A stretch of DNA of 5,066 nt from Actinomycetota bacterium (GTDB lineage: Bacteria; Actinomycetota; Actinomycetes; Actinomycetales; Microbacteriaceae): the NCBI GenBank assembly GCA_009699665.1, contig WLNS01000101.1, positions 1 through 5,066 of the forward strand. Direction: 5' to 3'. Every line of letters begins with the position of its first letter. Within the stretch, counting starts at the first letter, position 1. The translations under genes were made by a program, and so were the position numbers. Under the pieces are notes generated by a model, which saw only the letters and a list, made by a program, of their open reading frames with translations, was not told where the DNA came from and did no database searches. This document shows positions 1-5,066 of the stretch, in pieces.

Positions 1-870
1 ATTGTGGAGGCCTTGAAACTTGAGTGCGGACCAGTGGACTGGACGGACTGGTCTGAGCTGCTGGTGGCGGTGCATGATCCAGCCCACGAAGTGACCATCG
101 GCCTGGTCGGAAAGTACATCGACCTGCCCGACGCCTATCTTTCGGTCACCGAGGCCCTGCGCGCCGGTGGCTTTGCCCATCGCACCAAGGTCAACATCAA
201 ATGGATTCCCTCGGACGAGTGCGAAGATGTCGACGGCGCGGCGCGCAATCTGAGCGATGTCGATGGCGTGTGCGTTCCCGGTGGATTCGGTATTCGGGGA
301 ATCGAGGGCAAGCTCGGCGCCCTGCGATATGCCCGCGAAAACCGTATTCCCGTTTTGGGTCTGTGCCTCGGGCTACAGTGCATGGTCATTGAGTACGCGC
401 GAAATGTTGCCGGACTCGCGGGGGCTTCGTCGACCGAGTTCGATCCCGATTCGGCGGTTCCGGTGATCGCAACGATGGCTGAGCAAGTCGACATCATTAC
501 GTCGGGTGACCTGGGCGGCACGATGCGACTTGGCCTCTATGAAGCCAAACTCGCCAAGGGATCTTTGGCCGCTGATCTCTATGGTTCGACCGCCGTGCAC
601 GAGCGGCACCGTCACCGATACGAAGTCAACAACGCGTACCGTGACGAGATCGGCACAGCGGGCCTCCAGTTTTCGGGAACCTCACCCGACGGCTCACTGG
701 TCGAGTTTGTCGAACTTTCCCGGCAGGAGCATCCTTTCTACATCGCCACGCAGGCACATCCGGAACTGAAGTCACGCCCGAGTCAACCGCACCCTCTATT
801 TGCCGGCCTCATTGAGGCATCGCTCGAGCGCCAACAGGCCAGCCTGTTGTTTGACATCGAGAAAGACTAG
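1..870 (+). CDS. pyrG: CTP synthase (glutamine-hydrolysing), C-terminal part, 5' truncated by window edge
   Basis: Makes CTP from UTP, ATP and glutamine in the cytoplasm, the last step of de novo pyrimidine nucleotide synthesis. The frame is open from base 1 (ATT GTG GAG) to the TAG at 868-870. It gives 289 codons, about the last half of a family protein of roughly 545-560 residues; the N-terminal amidoligase (synthetase) domain lies upstream of the window. What is visible is the linker and the class I glutamine amidotransferase domain, which begins near EVTIGLVGKYIDLPDAY (about 88-140). The oxyanion-loop motif PGGFGIRG is at 277-300. The nucleophile elbow GLCLGLQC has its catalytic Cys codon at 364-366. 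The HPE motif has His at 757-759 and Glu at 763-765, so the triad is complete. The GTG at 4 is internal to the gene and not its start. The next gene follows after 7 nt on the same strand. Identification is secure. Confidence 0.98.
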   Translation: MVEALKLECGPVDWTDWSELLVAVHDPAHEVTIGLVGKYIDLPDAYLSVTEALRAGGFAHRTKVNIKWIPSDECEDVDGAARNLSDVDGVCVPGGFGIRGIEGKLGALRYARENRIPVLGLCLGLQCMVIEYARNVAGLAGASSTEFDPDSAVPVIATMAEQVDIITSGDLGGTMRLGLYEAKLAKGSLAADLYGSTAVHERHRHRYEVNNAYRDEIGTAGLQFSGTSPDGSLVEFVELSRQEHPFYIATQAHPELKSRPSQPHPLFAGLIEASLERQQASLLFDIEKD

Positions 871-877
871 GCCGCTC

Positions 878-1576
878 GTGGCGGAGTCACGTTCACCCCA
901 AAAGACACCGCCGGCCGGTTTGGGGGCTCCGGACGCGGAATCAGACGCGACGGCATTATTCGATCAGCCCTGGTGCGCCGACGTGAGCGAGAACGAATTG
1001 GTGTATGCCGGCGCCGTGTGGAACATCCGACGCGAGCGGTTTGCCTATGGTGCCGGTGAGTTGCGGAGAGACTTTATGGATCACACGGGCGCCGTGGCGA
1101 TTGTCGCGATGGATGAGAACGACGGCATCTTGGTGCTGCGGCAATATCGGCACGCGGTGCGCTTGCGGGAGTGGGAGTTGCCCGCGGGACTTCTTGACGT
1201 TGACGGGGAATCGGCACTCTCGTGTGCCCAGCGTGAGCTCGCCGAAGAGGCAGACCTTGTGGCCGCGGAATGGAAAGTCTTGGTGGACTACTGCACGTCG
1301 CCGGGAGGGTCAAACGAAGTCGTGCGTGTCTTCGTGGCACGCGGGCTGACGGTAGCGGACAAACTTCACGAACGCACCGGCGAAGAATCCGACATGGAAG
1401 TCAGGTGGGTTTCGCTCGATGAAGCGCGTGACGCTGTGCTGCGCGGCCACGTCTCGAATTCCATTTTCATTGTTGCGGTCTTGAACGCTGTAGCGAAACG
1501 CGACCTGGGGTGGGCCCACCTCGGCAACGCAGACGCTCCGTGGCCTCTGCGAGACTGGCGCGTCCAGACGGCATGA
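878..1576 (+). CDS. Nudix hydrolase, ADP-ribose pyrophosphatase type
   Basis: Predicted cytoplasmic Nudix enzyme splitting ADP-ribose (or a related nucleoside diphosphate derivative) into AMP and ribose 5-phosphate. It resembles the mycobacterial ADPRase Rv1700, which also sits beside pyrG. With a GTG start at 878 it has 232 residues. The family core starts near residue 35 (SENELVYAGAVWNIRRERF). The HTGAVAIVAMDE strand and the QYRH motif (89-92) follow. The WELPAGLLDV segment (99-108) runs into the Nudix box: Gly104, Glu111, then R119-E120-L121 and E123-E124. EESDM at 169-173 is the loop expected to carry the general base. The box departs from GX5EX7REUXEEXGU: Gly to first Glu is one residue longer, and Asp126 replaces the second Gly. 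From memory, the mycobacterial enzyme shares the longer spacing. The start is uncertain: GTG 878 keeps a 7-nt gap to pyrG but has only a weak purine stretch (859-865), while GTG 983 would give about 197 residues, closer to the family length. The exact substrate is inferred. Confidence 0.9.
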   Translation: MAESRSPQKTPPAGLGAPDAESDATALFDQPWCADVSENELVYAGAVWNIRRERFAYGAGELRRDFMDHTGAVAIVAMDENDGILVLRQYRHAVRLREWELPAGLLDVDGESALSCAQRELAEEADLVAAEWKVLVDYCTSPGGSNEVVRVFVARGLTVADKLHERTGEESDMEVRWVSLDEARDAVLRGHVSNSIFIVAVLNAVAKRDLGWAHLGNADAPWPLRDWRVQTA

Positions 1577-2496
1577 GTGATCTCGATGGCGCGGTGGCGG
1601 AATATGTGCGCCATGTCACAATCGAGCGGGGTCTTTCGGTGCACACCGTTTCGGCCTATCGACGAGATCTTCGCGCCTACACAACGTGGCTCGAGCAGCA
1701 CGGCGTGAGTTCGTGGCAGGCGGTCACGCCCGTCATGATTGGCGCCTATCTTCAAGACCTGGCCGTGCGTGCCGAGACGCCGCTGAGCGCATCCAGCAGA
1801 TCACGCGTTTTGTCGTCCATTCGCGGGCTGCACCGATTTTTGGTTGACGAAGGAGAAAGTGCTCTCGACCCCACGACCGATCTCGTCGCGCCCAAGTTGC
1901 CGCGGCGGCTTCCGAAAGCCATCACCGTGGAACAAATGTCAGCCCTGATCGAAGCGACCGGTGGTGATCTCGATGTGCAGATCAGAGATCGGGCACTACT
2001 CGAGTTGCTGTATGCCACGGGTGCCCGCATTTCAGAGGTAGTCGGCCTCAACGTTGACGACGTCACCGCCGAAGATCGCCTGATTCGCGTCAGGGGTAAG
2101 GGCGGCAAACAGCGGCTGGTTCCCGTTGGCAGTTACGCGCGAGAAGCCCTTGACGCCTACCTCGTTCGAGCACGCCCGCTATTTAGTGCCCGAGGCCAAG
2201 CGACGCCCGCGTTGTTTCTCGGTCCGCGCGGGGGCCGGGTGTCGCGTCAAAGCGCATGGCTGGTCATTCGTGCAGCCGCGGAGCGCTCCCACCTGTCAGG
2301 AGACATTTCTCCGCACACGTTTCGCCACAGCTTCGCCACACACCTCTTGGCGGGCGGAGCAGACGTGCGCGTCGTGCAAGAGCTCTTGGGCCATTCGAGT
2401 GTCGCCACGACTCAGATATATACGCTCGTGACCGCAGACACACTTCGCGAGAGCTACGCGAATGCGCACCCCCGGGCACGCCGCCAAAGTGAATAG
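1573..2496 (+). CDS. xerD: Site-specific tyrosine recombinase XerD
   Basis: Tyrosine recombinase of 307 residues that, with XerC, resolves chromosome dimers at dif near the terminus; activation by the FtsK translocase is known for the family. Residues 1 to about 95 form the SAM-like core-binding domain (ERGLSVHTVSAYRRDL near 18-33). The catalytic domain begins near residue 110. All catalytic residues are visible: Arg152 in ATGARISE, Lys176 in GKGGKQR, His248 and Arg251 in HTFRH, His274 in LLGHSS, and the nucleophile Tyr283 in TTQIYT. Each is exactly four residues further on than in E. coli XerD (R148, K172, H244, R247, H270, Y279), which supports Xer rather than a phage integrase. The ATG at 1573 overlaps the TGA of the Nudix gene (ATGA) with no clear ribosome binding site, suggesting coupled reinitiation. 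XerC cannot be formally excluded, but length, spacing and location next to parA-scpAB favour XerD. Confidence 0.95.
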   Translation: MSDLDGAVAEYVRHVTIERGLSVHTVSAYRRDLRAYTTWLEQHGVSSWQAVTPVMIGAYLQDLAVRAETPLSASSRSRVLSSIRGLHRFLVDEGESALDPTTDLVAPKLPRRLPKAITVEQMSALIEATGGDLDVQIRDRALLELLYATGARISEVVGLNVDDVTAEDRLIRVRGKGGKQRLVPVGSYAREALDAYLVRARPLFSARGQATPALFLGPRGGRVSRQSAWLVIRAAAERSHLSGDISPHTFRHSFATHLLAGGADVRVVQELLGHSSVATTQIYTLVTADTLRESYANAHPRARRQSE

Positions 2497-2520
2497 ACTT
2501 GGCACACGCCTGTCCGTGAC

Positions 2521-2526
2521 AAAGGA
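2521..2526 (+). promoter_or_regulatory. Ribosome binding site of the parA-like gene
   Basis: AAAGGA ends 9 nt before the GTG at 2536. It is the clearest Shine-Dalgarno match in the 39-nt gap after xerD, and it supports GTG 2536 as the start over the in-frame GTG at 2590. Confidence 0.65.
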
Positions 2527-2535
2527 AATCCCCGA

Positions 2536-3387
2536 GTGAACCCTGCACCGCAAGTCGGCCCGACTGGGCGCCCCCTTCGGGAGTTTCCTGTGCCCGCGCC
2601 TCTGACCTCTCATGGACCCGCGCGCATCATTGCGCTGTGTAACCAAAAGGGCGGTGTGGGCAAGACCACGACAACAATAAATCTGGCCGCAGCCCTGGCG
2701 GAATATGGCCGCAAGGTGCTGTGCGTTGACTTTGACCCACAGGGAGCCTTGACCGCAGGTTTGGGGGTGACCTCGATTGATGTTCCCACCGTTTTTGAGC
2801 TTCTCATGGGTAAGGTTCCCGAAACGGCATCGGCCATTCAGCACTCGCGAACCAAAAACGTCGACGTGATCCCGGCAAACATCGACCTGTCGGCCGCTGA
2901 GATTCATCTCGTGCCTGAGGTCGCGCGTGAGCACATTCTGGCCAAGGTTCTGCGGCAGGTAGCGAACGACTACGACGTCATTTTGATTGACTGTCAACCG
3001 TCGCTCGGCTTGCTCACCGTTAATGCGCTGACGGCGAGTCACGGGGTTTTGATTCCTTTGGAGTGTGAGTACTTTGCTCTTCGGGGTGTCGCGCTGCTCA
3101 TTGAGACGGTCAACAAGGTGCGTGATCGTCTGAATCCGGCGATTGTGGTCGATGGCATTTTGGCCACCATGTATGACGCTCGAACCTTGCACTCTCGTGA
3201 GGTCATGGAGCGCGTGGTTGGTGAATTCAACGACATCGTGCTTGATACGGCCATAACACGAACCGTCAAATTTCCCGATGCATCGGTGGCTGGACAGCCC
3301 ATGACCGAGTTCGCACCGGACCACCAGAGTGCCGAGCAGTACCGTTCGGTGGCCCGTGAGCTCGTCTCGCGCGGTGCCGTCGCCTAA
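2536..3387 (+). CDS. ParA/Soj-like chromosome-partitioning ATPase (orphan, next to scpAB)
   Basis: Deviant Walker-type ATPase of 283 residues. Family members form ATP-dependent dimers on nucleoid DNA and act in chromosome or cargo positioning. Visible motifs: Walker A KGGVGKTT at 38-45 with signature Lys38 and Lys43; VDFDPQG at 64-70 (Walker A'); Walker B ILIDCQPSLG at 149-158 with Asp152; TMYDARTLHSREV from residue 211; and near the C-terminus RTVKFPDASVAGQP. About 30 residues precede the ATPase fold, including GPTGRPLREFPVPAPL and HGPAR. From memory, this extension is shared by the actinobacterial copies beside scpA but absent from the shorter B. subtilis Soj. No parB or parS-like gene accompanies it, so it is probably not the main oriC ParA, which normally pairs with parB near the origin. 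It is followed after 10 nt by scpA, pointing to a link with condensin or segregation. The partner and exact role are unknown. Sometimes annotated parA or soj; I leave the symbol blank because of that ambiguity. Confidence 0.93.
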   Translation: MNPAPQVGPTGRPLREFPVPAPLTSHGPARIIALCNQKGGVGKTTTTINLAAALAEYGRKVLCVDFDPQGALTAGLGVTSIDVPTVFELLMGKVPETASAIQHSRTKNVDVIPANIDLSAAEIHLVPEVAREHILAKVLRQVANDYDVILIDCQPSLGLLTVNALTASHGVLIPLECEYFALRGVALLIETVNKVRDRLNPAIVVDGILATMYDARTLHSREVMERVVGEFNDIVLDTAITRTVKFPDASVAGQPMTEFAPDHQSAEQYRSVARELVSRGAVA

Positions 3388-3388
3388 C

Positions 3389-3397
3389 GAGGTGGTC
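3389..3397 (+). promoter_or_regulatory. Ribosome binding site deciding the scpA start
   Basis: GAGGTGGTC lies directly before the ATG at 3398. It matches GAGGTGATC, the downstream half of the extended Shine-Dalgarno sequence complementary to the 16S rRNA tail, at 8 of 9 positions. The short apparent spacing is therefore as expected. This favours ATG 3398 over the in-frame GTG at 3392 and over starts inside parA. Confidence 0.6.
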
Positions 3398-4222
3398 ATG
3401 TCACCATCCGACGTCGAGTCGGCTGCCCGCCACGACGACGAATTGGGGTTTCGGCTGTCGGTGGGCGCCTTCGACGGCCCCTTCGACCTCTTGCTTTCGC
3501 TCATCGCCAAGCATGAGCTCGATATCACCGAGATCGCACTGTCGGTGGTCACCGATGAGTTCATCAAGTACCTGAAGGGGCTGACAAAAGAACAGGAGTT
3601 GGAACAGGCTACGGAGTTCCTCGTGGTCGCTGCCACCCTCCTGGATCTCAAGATCGCCGGTCTTCTTCCGCAGGGTGAGCTGGTCGACTCTGAAGACGCT
3701 GCGTTGTTCGAAGCCCGCGATATTCTTTTCGCCCGCCTGTTGCAGTACCGGGCCTTCAAGGATGTTTCGGCCTGGTTCGGCGAACGCATCGACACGGAAT
3801 CTGTGCGACACCTGCGGCAGGTGCGGCTAGAAGACAAGTACCGCTCGCGTCTTCCCGAGTTGGTCTGGAGCACGAGCCCCGAAGACTTTGCAGCGCTCGC
3901 CCTGCTGGCGCTCGCCCCGCGCGAAATCCCGGTTATGGGGCTCGACCATCTGCACGCCCCTCTCGTCAGCATTCGGGAACAGGCTGCGCATGTGGTCGCG
4001 ATCCTGCGCCGCGGCAGACCCGTAAACTTTCGCGAACTCATTGCCGATGCCACCTCACCGGGCGTGATTGTGGCGCGGTTTCTGGCGATCTTGGAGCTCT
4101 ATCGAAACGCGGCCATCACCTTCGTGCAGGACGAACCCCTGGGTGACCTCACGCTCACCTGGGCCGCCAGTGAGTGGACCGACGAAAATCTTGCCCACCT
4201 AGGAGCCGACTATGACCGATGA
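3398..4222 (+). CDS. scpA: Segregation and condensation protein A (kleisin ScpA)
   Basis: Kleisin subunit of the SMC-ScpAB condensin, 274 residues. It bridges the two heads of the SMC dimer and, with ScpB, closes the ring that compacts and helps segregate the nucleoid. The family hallmark FDGPFDLLLSLI is at 25-36. It is followed by HELDITEIALSVVTDEFIKYL, the N-terminal helices that contact the SMC neck. Next comes EFLVVAATLLDLKIAGLLP, a typical ScpA segment. The middle part, including an acidic stretch around ELVDSEDAALFEARD, is the region expected to wrap ScpB. The C-terminal winged helix covers about 200-262 (PVNFREL from 208, FLAILELY at 228-235, then the GDLTLTW strand). It lies 10 nt after parA and shares its last 11 nt with scpB, so the two subunits are probably translationally coupled for stoichiometric supply. 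The smc gene itself is not in the window, which is usual. Confidence 0.96.
   Translation: MSPSDVESAARHDDELGFRLSVGAFDGPFDLLLSLIAKHELDITEIALSVVTDEFIKYLKGLTKEQELEQATEFLVVAATLLDLKIAGLLPQGELVDSEDAALFEARDILFARLLQYRAFKDVSAWFGERIDTESVRHLRQVRLEDKYRSRLPELVWSTSPEDFAALALLALAPREIPVMGLDHLHAPLVSIREQAAHVVAILRRGRPVNFRELIADATSPGVIVARFLAILELYRNAAITFVQDEPLGDLTLTWAASEWTDENLAHLGADYDR
4201..4205 (+). promoter_or_regulatory. Ribosome binding site of scpB inside the scpA 3' end
   Basis: AGGAG ends 6 nt before the ATG at 4212. It lies within the coding end of scpA, so ribosomes finishing scpA would pass over and could feed scpB. Confidence 0.65.
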
Positions 4223-4772
4223 ACCCGATGTTGCCCGAGCCATTGAAGCGATTCTCATGGTGGCCGACGAACCACAGAGCCTCGTGTCACTGGGCACCGC
4301 GCTCGGCGTACCGGTCACGCAGATAAAGGCGGCCATCGCTTCACTCGTGGCTGACTATGACGGGGAGGGCGGCGGCGTGCGTCGCGGTTTTGAATTGCGC
4401 GAGGTCGCTGGTGGGTGGCGCATCTATGTGCGAACGGATTTTGACGAGGTGGTGGCTGATTTCGTGCTCACCCAAAACCCCACCAAGTTATCGCAGGCTG
4501 CGCTCGAGACGCTGGCCGTGGTGGCCTACCGCCAGCCCATCAGCCGCGGTCAGATTTCATCGATTCGCGCCGTCAACGTCGATGGCGTGGTGCGCACTCT
4601 CGTGAGCCGAGGCTTGATTACCGAGGTCACCACCGATGTCGAGACCGGTGCGATTCTTTACGGCACAAGCGACCTGTTGCTCACGCAGCTGGGAATTAAC
4701 TCGCTAGATGAGCTGCCCGCCATCGCACCGCTTTTGCCCGACGGCACTGAGGGTTTTCGCGCAGATGTCTGA
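4212..4772 (+). CDS. scpB: Segregation and condensation protein B (ScpB)
   Basis: ScpB subunit of the SMC-ScpAB condensin, 186 residues. In the known complexes an ScpB dimer of two winged-helix domains binds the central part of ScpA. The first winged helix is about residues 5-85 (IEAILMVADEPQSLVSLGTALGV near the start, then a GWRIYVR strand). The second begins at the family signature QAALETLAVVAYRQPISRGQ (95-114), followed by ISSIRAVNVDGVVRTLVSRG. The C-terminus has LGINSLDELPAIAPLLPD, also typical of actinobacterial ScpB. From memory, IRGVNVDGV is the usual wording, so Ala120 stands where Gly is common; this is a mild change and the gene looks functional. Its start lies inside scpA and its last 8 nt lie inside the next gene. 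Confidence 0.95.
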   Translation: MTDEPDVARAIEAILMVADEPQSLVSLGTALGVPVTQIKAAIASLVADYDGEGGGVRRGFELREVAGGWRIYVRTDFDEVVADFVLTQNPTKLSQAALETLAVVAYRQPISRGQISSIRAVNVDGVVRTLVSRGLITEVTTDVETGAILYGTSDLLLTQLGINSLDELPAIAPLLPDGTEGFRADV

Positions 4773-5066
4773 AGCCGACGGGGTGCGGCTGCAGAAGGTG
4801 CTTGCTCATGCGGGGGTGGCCTCGCGCCGCGTGGTCGAAGACATGATCACCGCAGGACGGATTGTTGTGAACGGCGTGACCGTGACCGAATTGGGGCGTC
4901 GCATTGATCCCGAGCGGGATCTCGTCTCGGTCGACGGCCAAGCTGTTCAGTTGGATGCGCTCAAGCGTTACGTCATGCTCAACAAACCGGTGGGCGTGAT
5001 TAGCACGATGCGTGACGAACAGGGGCGTGCAGACCTGAGCGCGTATGCGCACGAGTTTGCCGAACG
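4765..5066 (+). CDS. rluB: 23S rRNA pseudouridine synthase of the RluB/RsuA family, N-terminal part, cut by window end
   Basis: Only the first 100 codons plus two bases are present. Residues about 7-48 form an S4 RNA-binding domain (RLQKVLAHAGVASRR at 8-22, AGRIVVNG at 30-37). A second part begins with YVMLNKPVGVISTMRDEQGR at 69-88, the opening strand and loop of the RsuA/RluB-type catalytic domain. The catalytic Asp (in a GRLD motif) is expected just beyond the window, so activity cannot be judged here. Known family members convert a uridine in the 23S peptidyl-transferase region (RluB), or in 16S rRNA (RsuA), to pseudouridine. The location directly after scpB matches rluB in Firmicutes and Actinobacteria. 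The ATG at 4765 overlaps the scpB stop (4770-4772) by 8 nt; a weak GAGGG at 4749-4753 may serve as ribosome binding site, with coupling to scpB likely. Actinobacterial order suggests cmk and der follow downstream (inference). Confidence 0.92.
   Translation, partial: MSEADGVRLQKVLAHAGVASRRVVEDMITAGRIVVNGVTVTELGRRIDPERDLVSVDGQAVQLDALKRYVMLNKPVGVISTMRDEQGRADLSAYAHEFAE

Noticed and set aside
4..6. GTG at base 4 as a true start codon giving a short stand-alone amidotransferase.
   Set aside because: The frame is open to the window edge and the first residues match the linker of full-length CTP synthase, so this is the interior of pyrG.
1577..1973. The 11-nt string TGATCTCGATG occurs near 1578 and again near 1965.
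   Set aside because: Both copies lie inside xerD and encode ordinary residues (SDLDG and GDLDV). Chance plus codon preference explains it.
1573..2496. Whether the tyrosine recombinase marks an integrated phage, integron or other mobile element.
   Set aside because: Catalytic spacing matches housekeeping XerD, the flanking genes are core genes in conserved order, and no attachment-site repeats, tRNA or cargo genes are present.
2499..2527. Possible promoter before parA: TTGGCA at 2499-2504 resembles a -35 box.
   Set aside because: No -10-like hexamer lies 16-19 nt downstream; the region there is the AAAGGA ribosome binding site. One box alone is not enough.
2497..2535. Checked the xerD-parA gap for a terminator or operator.
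   Set aside because: No GC-rich hairpin followed by a T-run and no clear inverted repeat can be seen.
2296..4053. A 585-codon open frame on the minus strand, opposite the 3' end of xerD, parA and most of scpA.
   Set aside because: Its translation is rich in Arg, Ser and Cys with no recognisable domain, and it lies entirely opposite three genes with complete family motifs. Long antisense open frames are common in GC-rich genes with biased third positions. A codon-substitution test across relatives would be decisive: selection should fit the + strand frames only.

Overview
The window is a compact stretch of chromosomal core genes from a high-GC Gram-positive (actinobacterial) genome. The best guess is Microbacteriaceae or a close relative. 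Evidence for Actinobacteria is the gene order pyrG - Nudix hydrolase - xerD - parA-like - scpA - scpB - rluB, which is a well-known actinobacterial arrangement. In Mycobacterium tuberculosis the same families occur in the Rv1699-Rv1701 and Rv1708-Rv1711 interval. GC is about 58% in three lines I counted by hand (104 of 180 bases), which is modest for the phylum. The family assignment within Actinobacteria is inference.

Layout: all seven genes are on the + strand and almost all of the window is coding. Bases 1-870 hold the 3' half of pyrG (CTP synthase; the amidoligase domain lies upstream of the window). Bases 878-1576 encode an ADP-ribose pyrophosphatase-type Nudix hydrolase. Bases 1573-2496 encode the tyrosine recombinase XerD, overlapping the previous stop by 4 nt. 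After a 39-nt gap, 2536-3387 encodes a ParA/Soj-like ATPase. Bases 3398-4222 and 4212-4772 encode the condensin (kleisin) subunits ScpA and ScpB, overlapping by 11 nt. From 4765 to the window end lies the 5' part of an RluB/RsuA-type 23S rRNA pseudouridine synthase, overlapping scpB by 8 nt.

How they fit together: the centre of the window is a chromosome-maintenance block. XerD resolves chromosome dimers at dif, the ParA-like ATPase is of the type that binds nucleoid DNA, and ScpA/ScpB complete the SMC condensin ring. The block is flanked by nucleotide metabolism (CTP synthesis, ADP-ribose clean-up) and rRNA modification. Short gaps and start/stop overlaps suggest one or two polycistronic transcripts with translational coupling. 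The only place with room for a separate signal is the 39-nt gap before parA.

No intergenic stretch exceeds 39 nt. I see no RNA gene, mobile element, CRISPR array, convincing terminator or large repeat. The key motifs of every gene look intact. I found no previously undescribed system. The points most worth a second look are the ParA-like protein lacking a ParB partner and carrying a distinctive N-terminal extension, and the non-canonical Nudix box.
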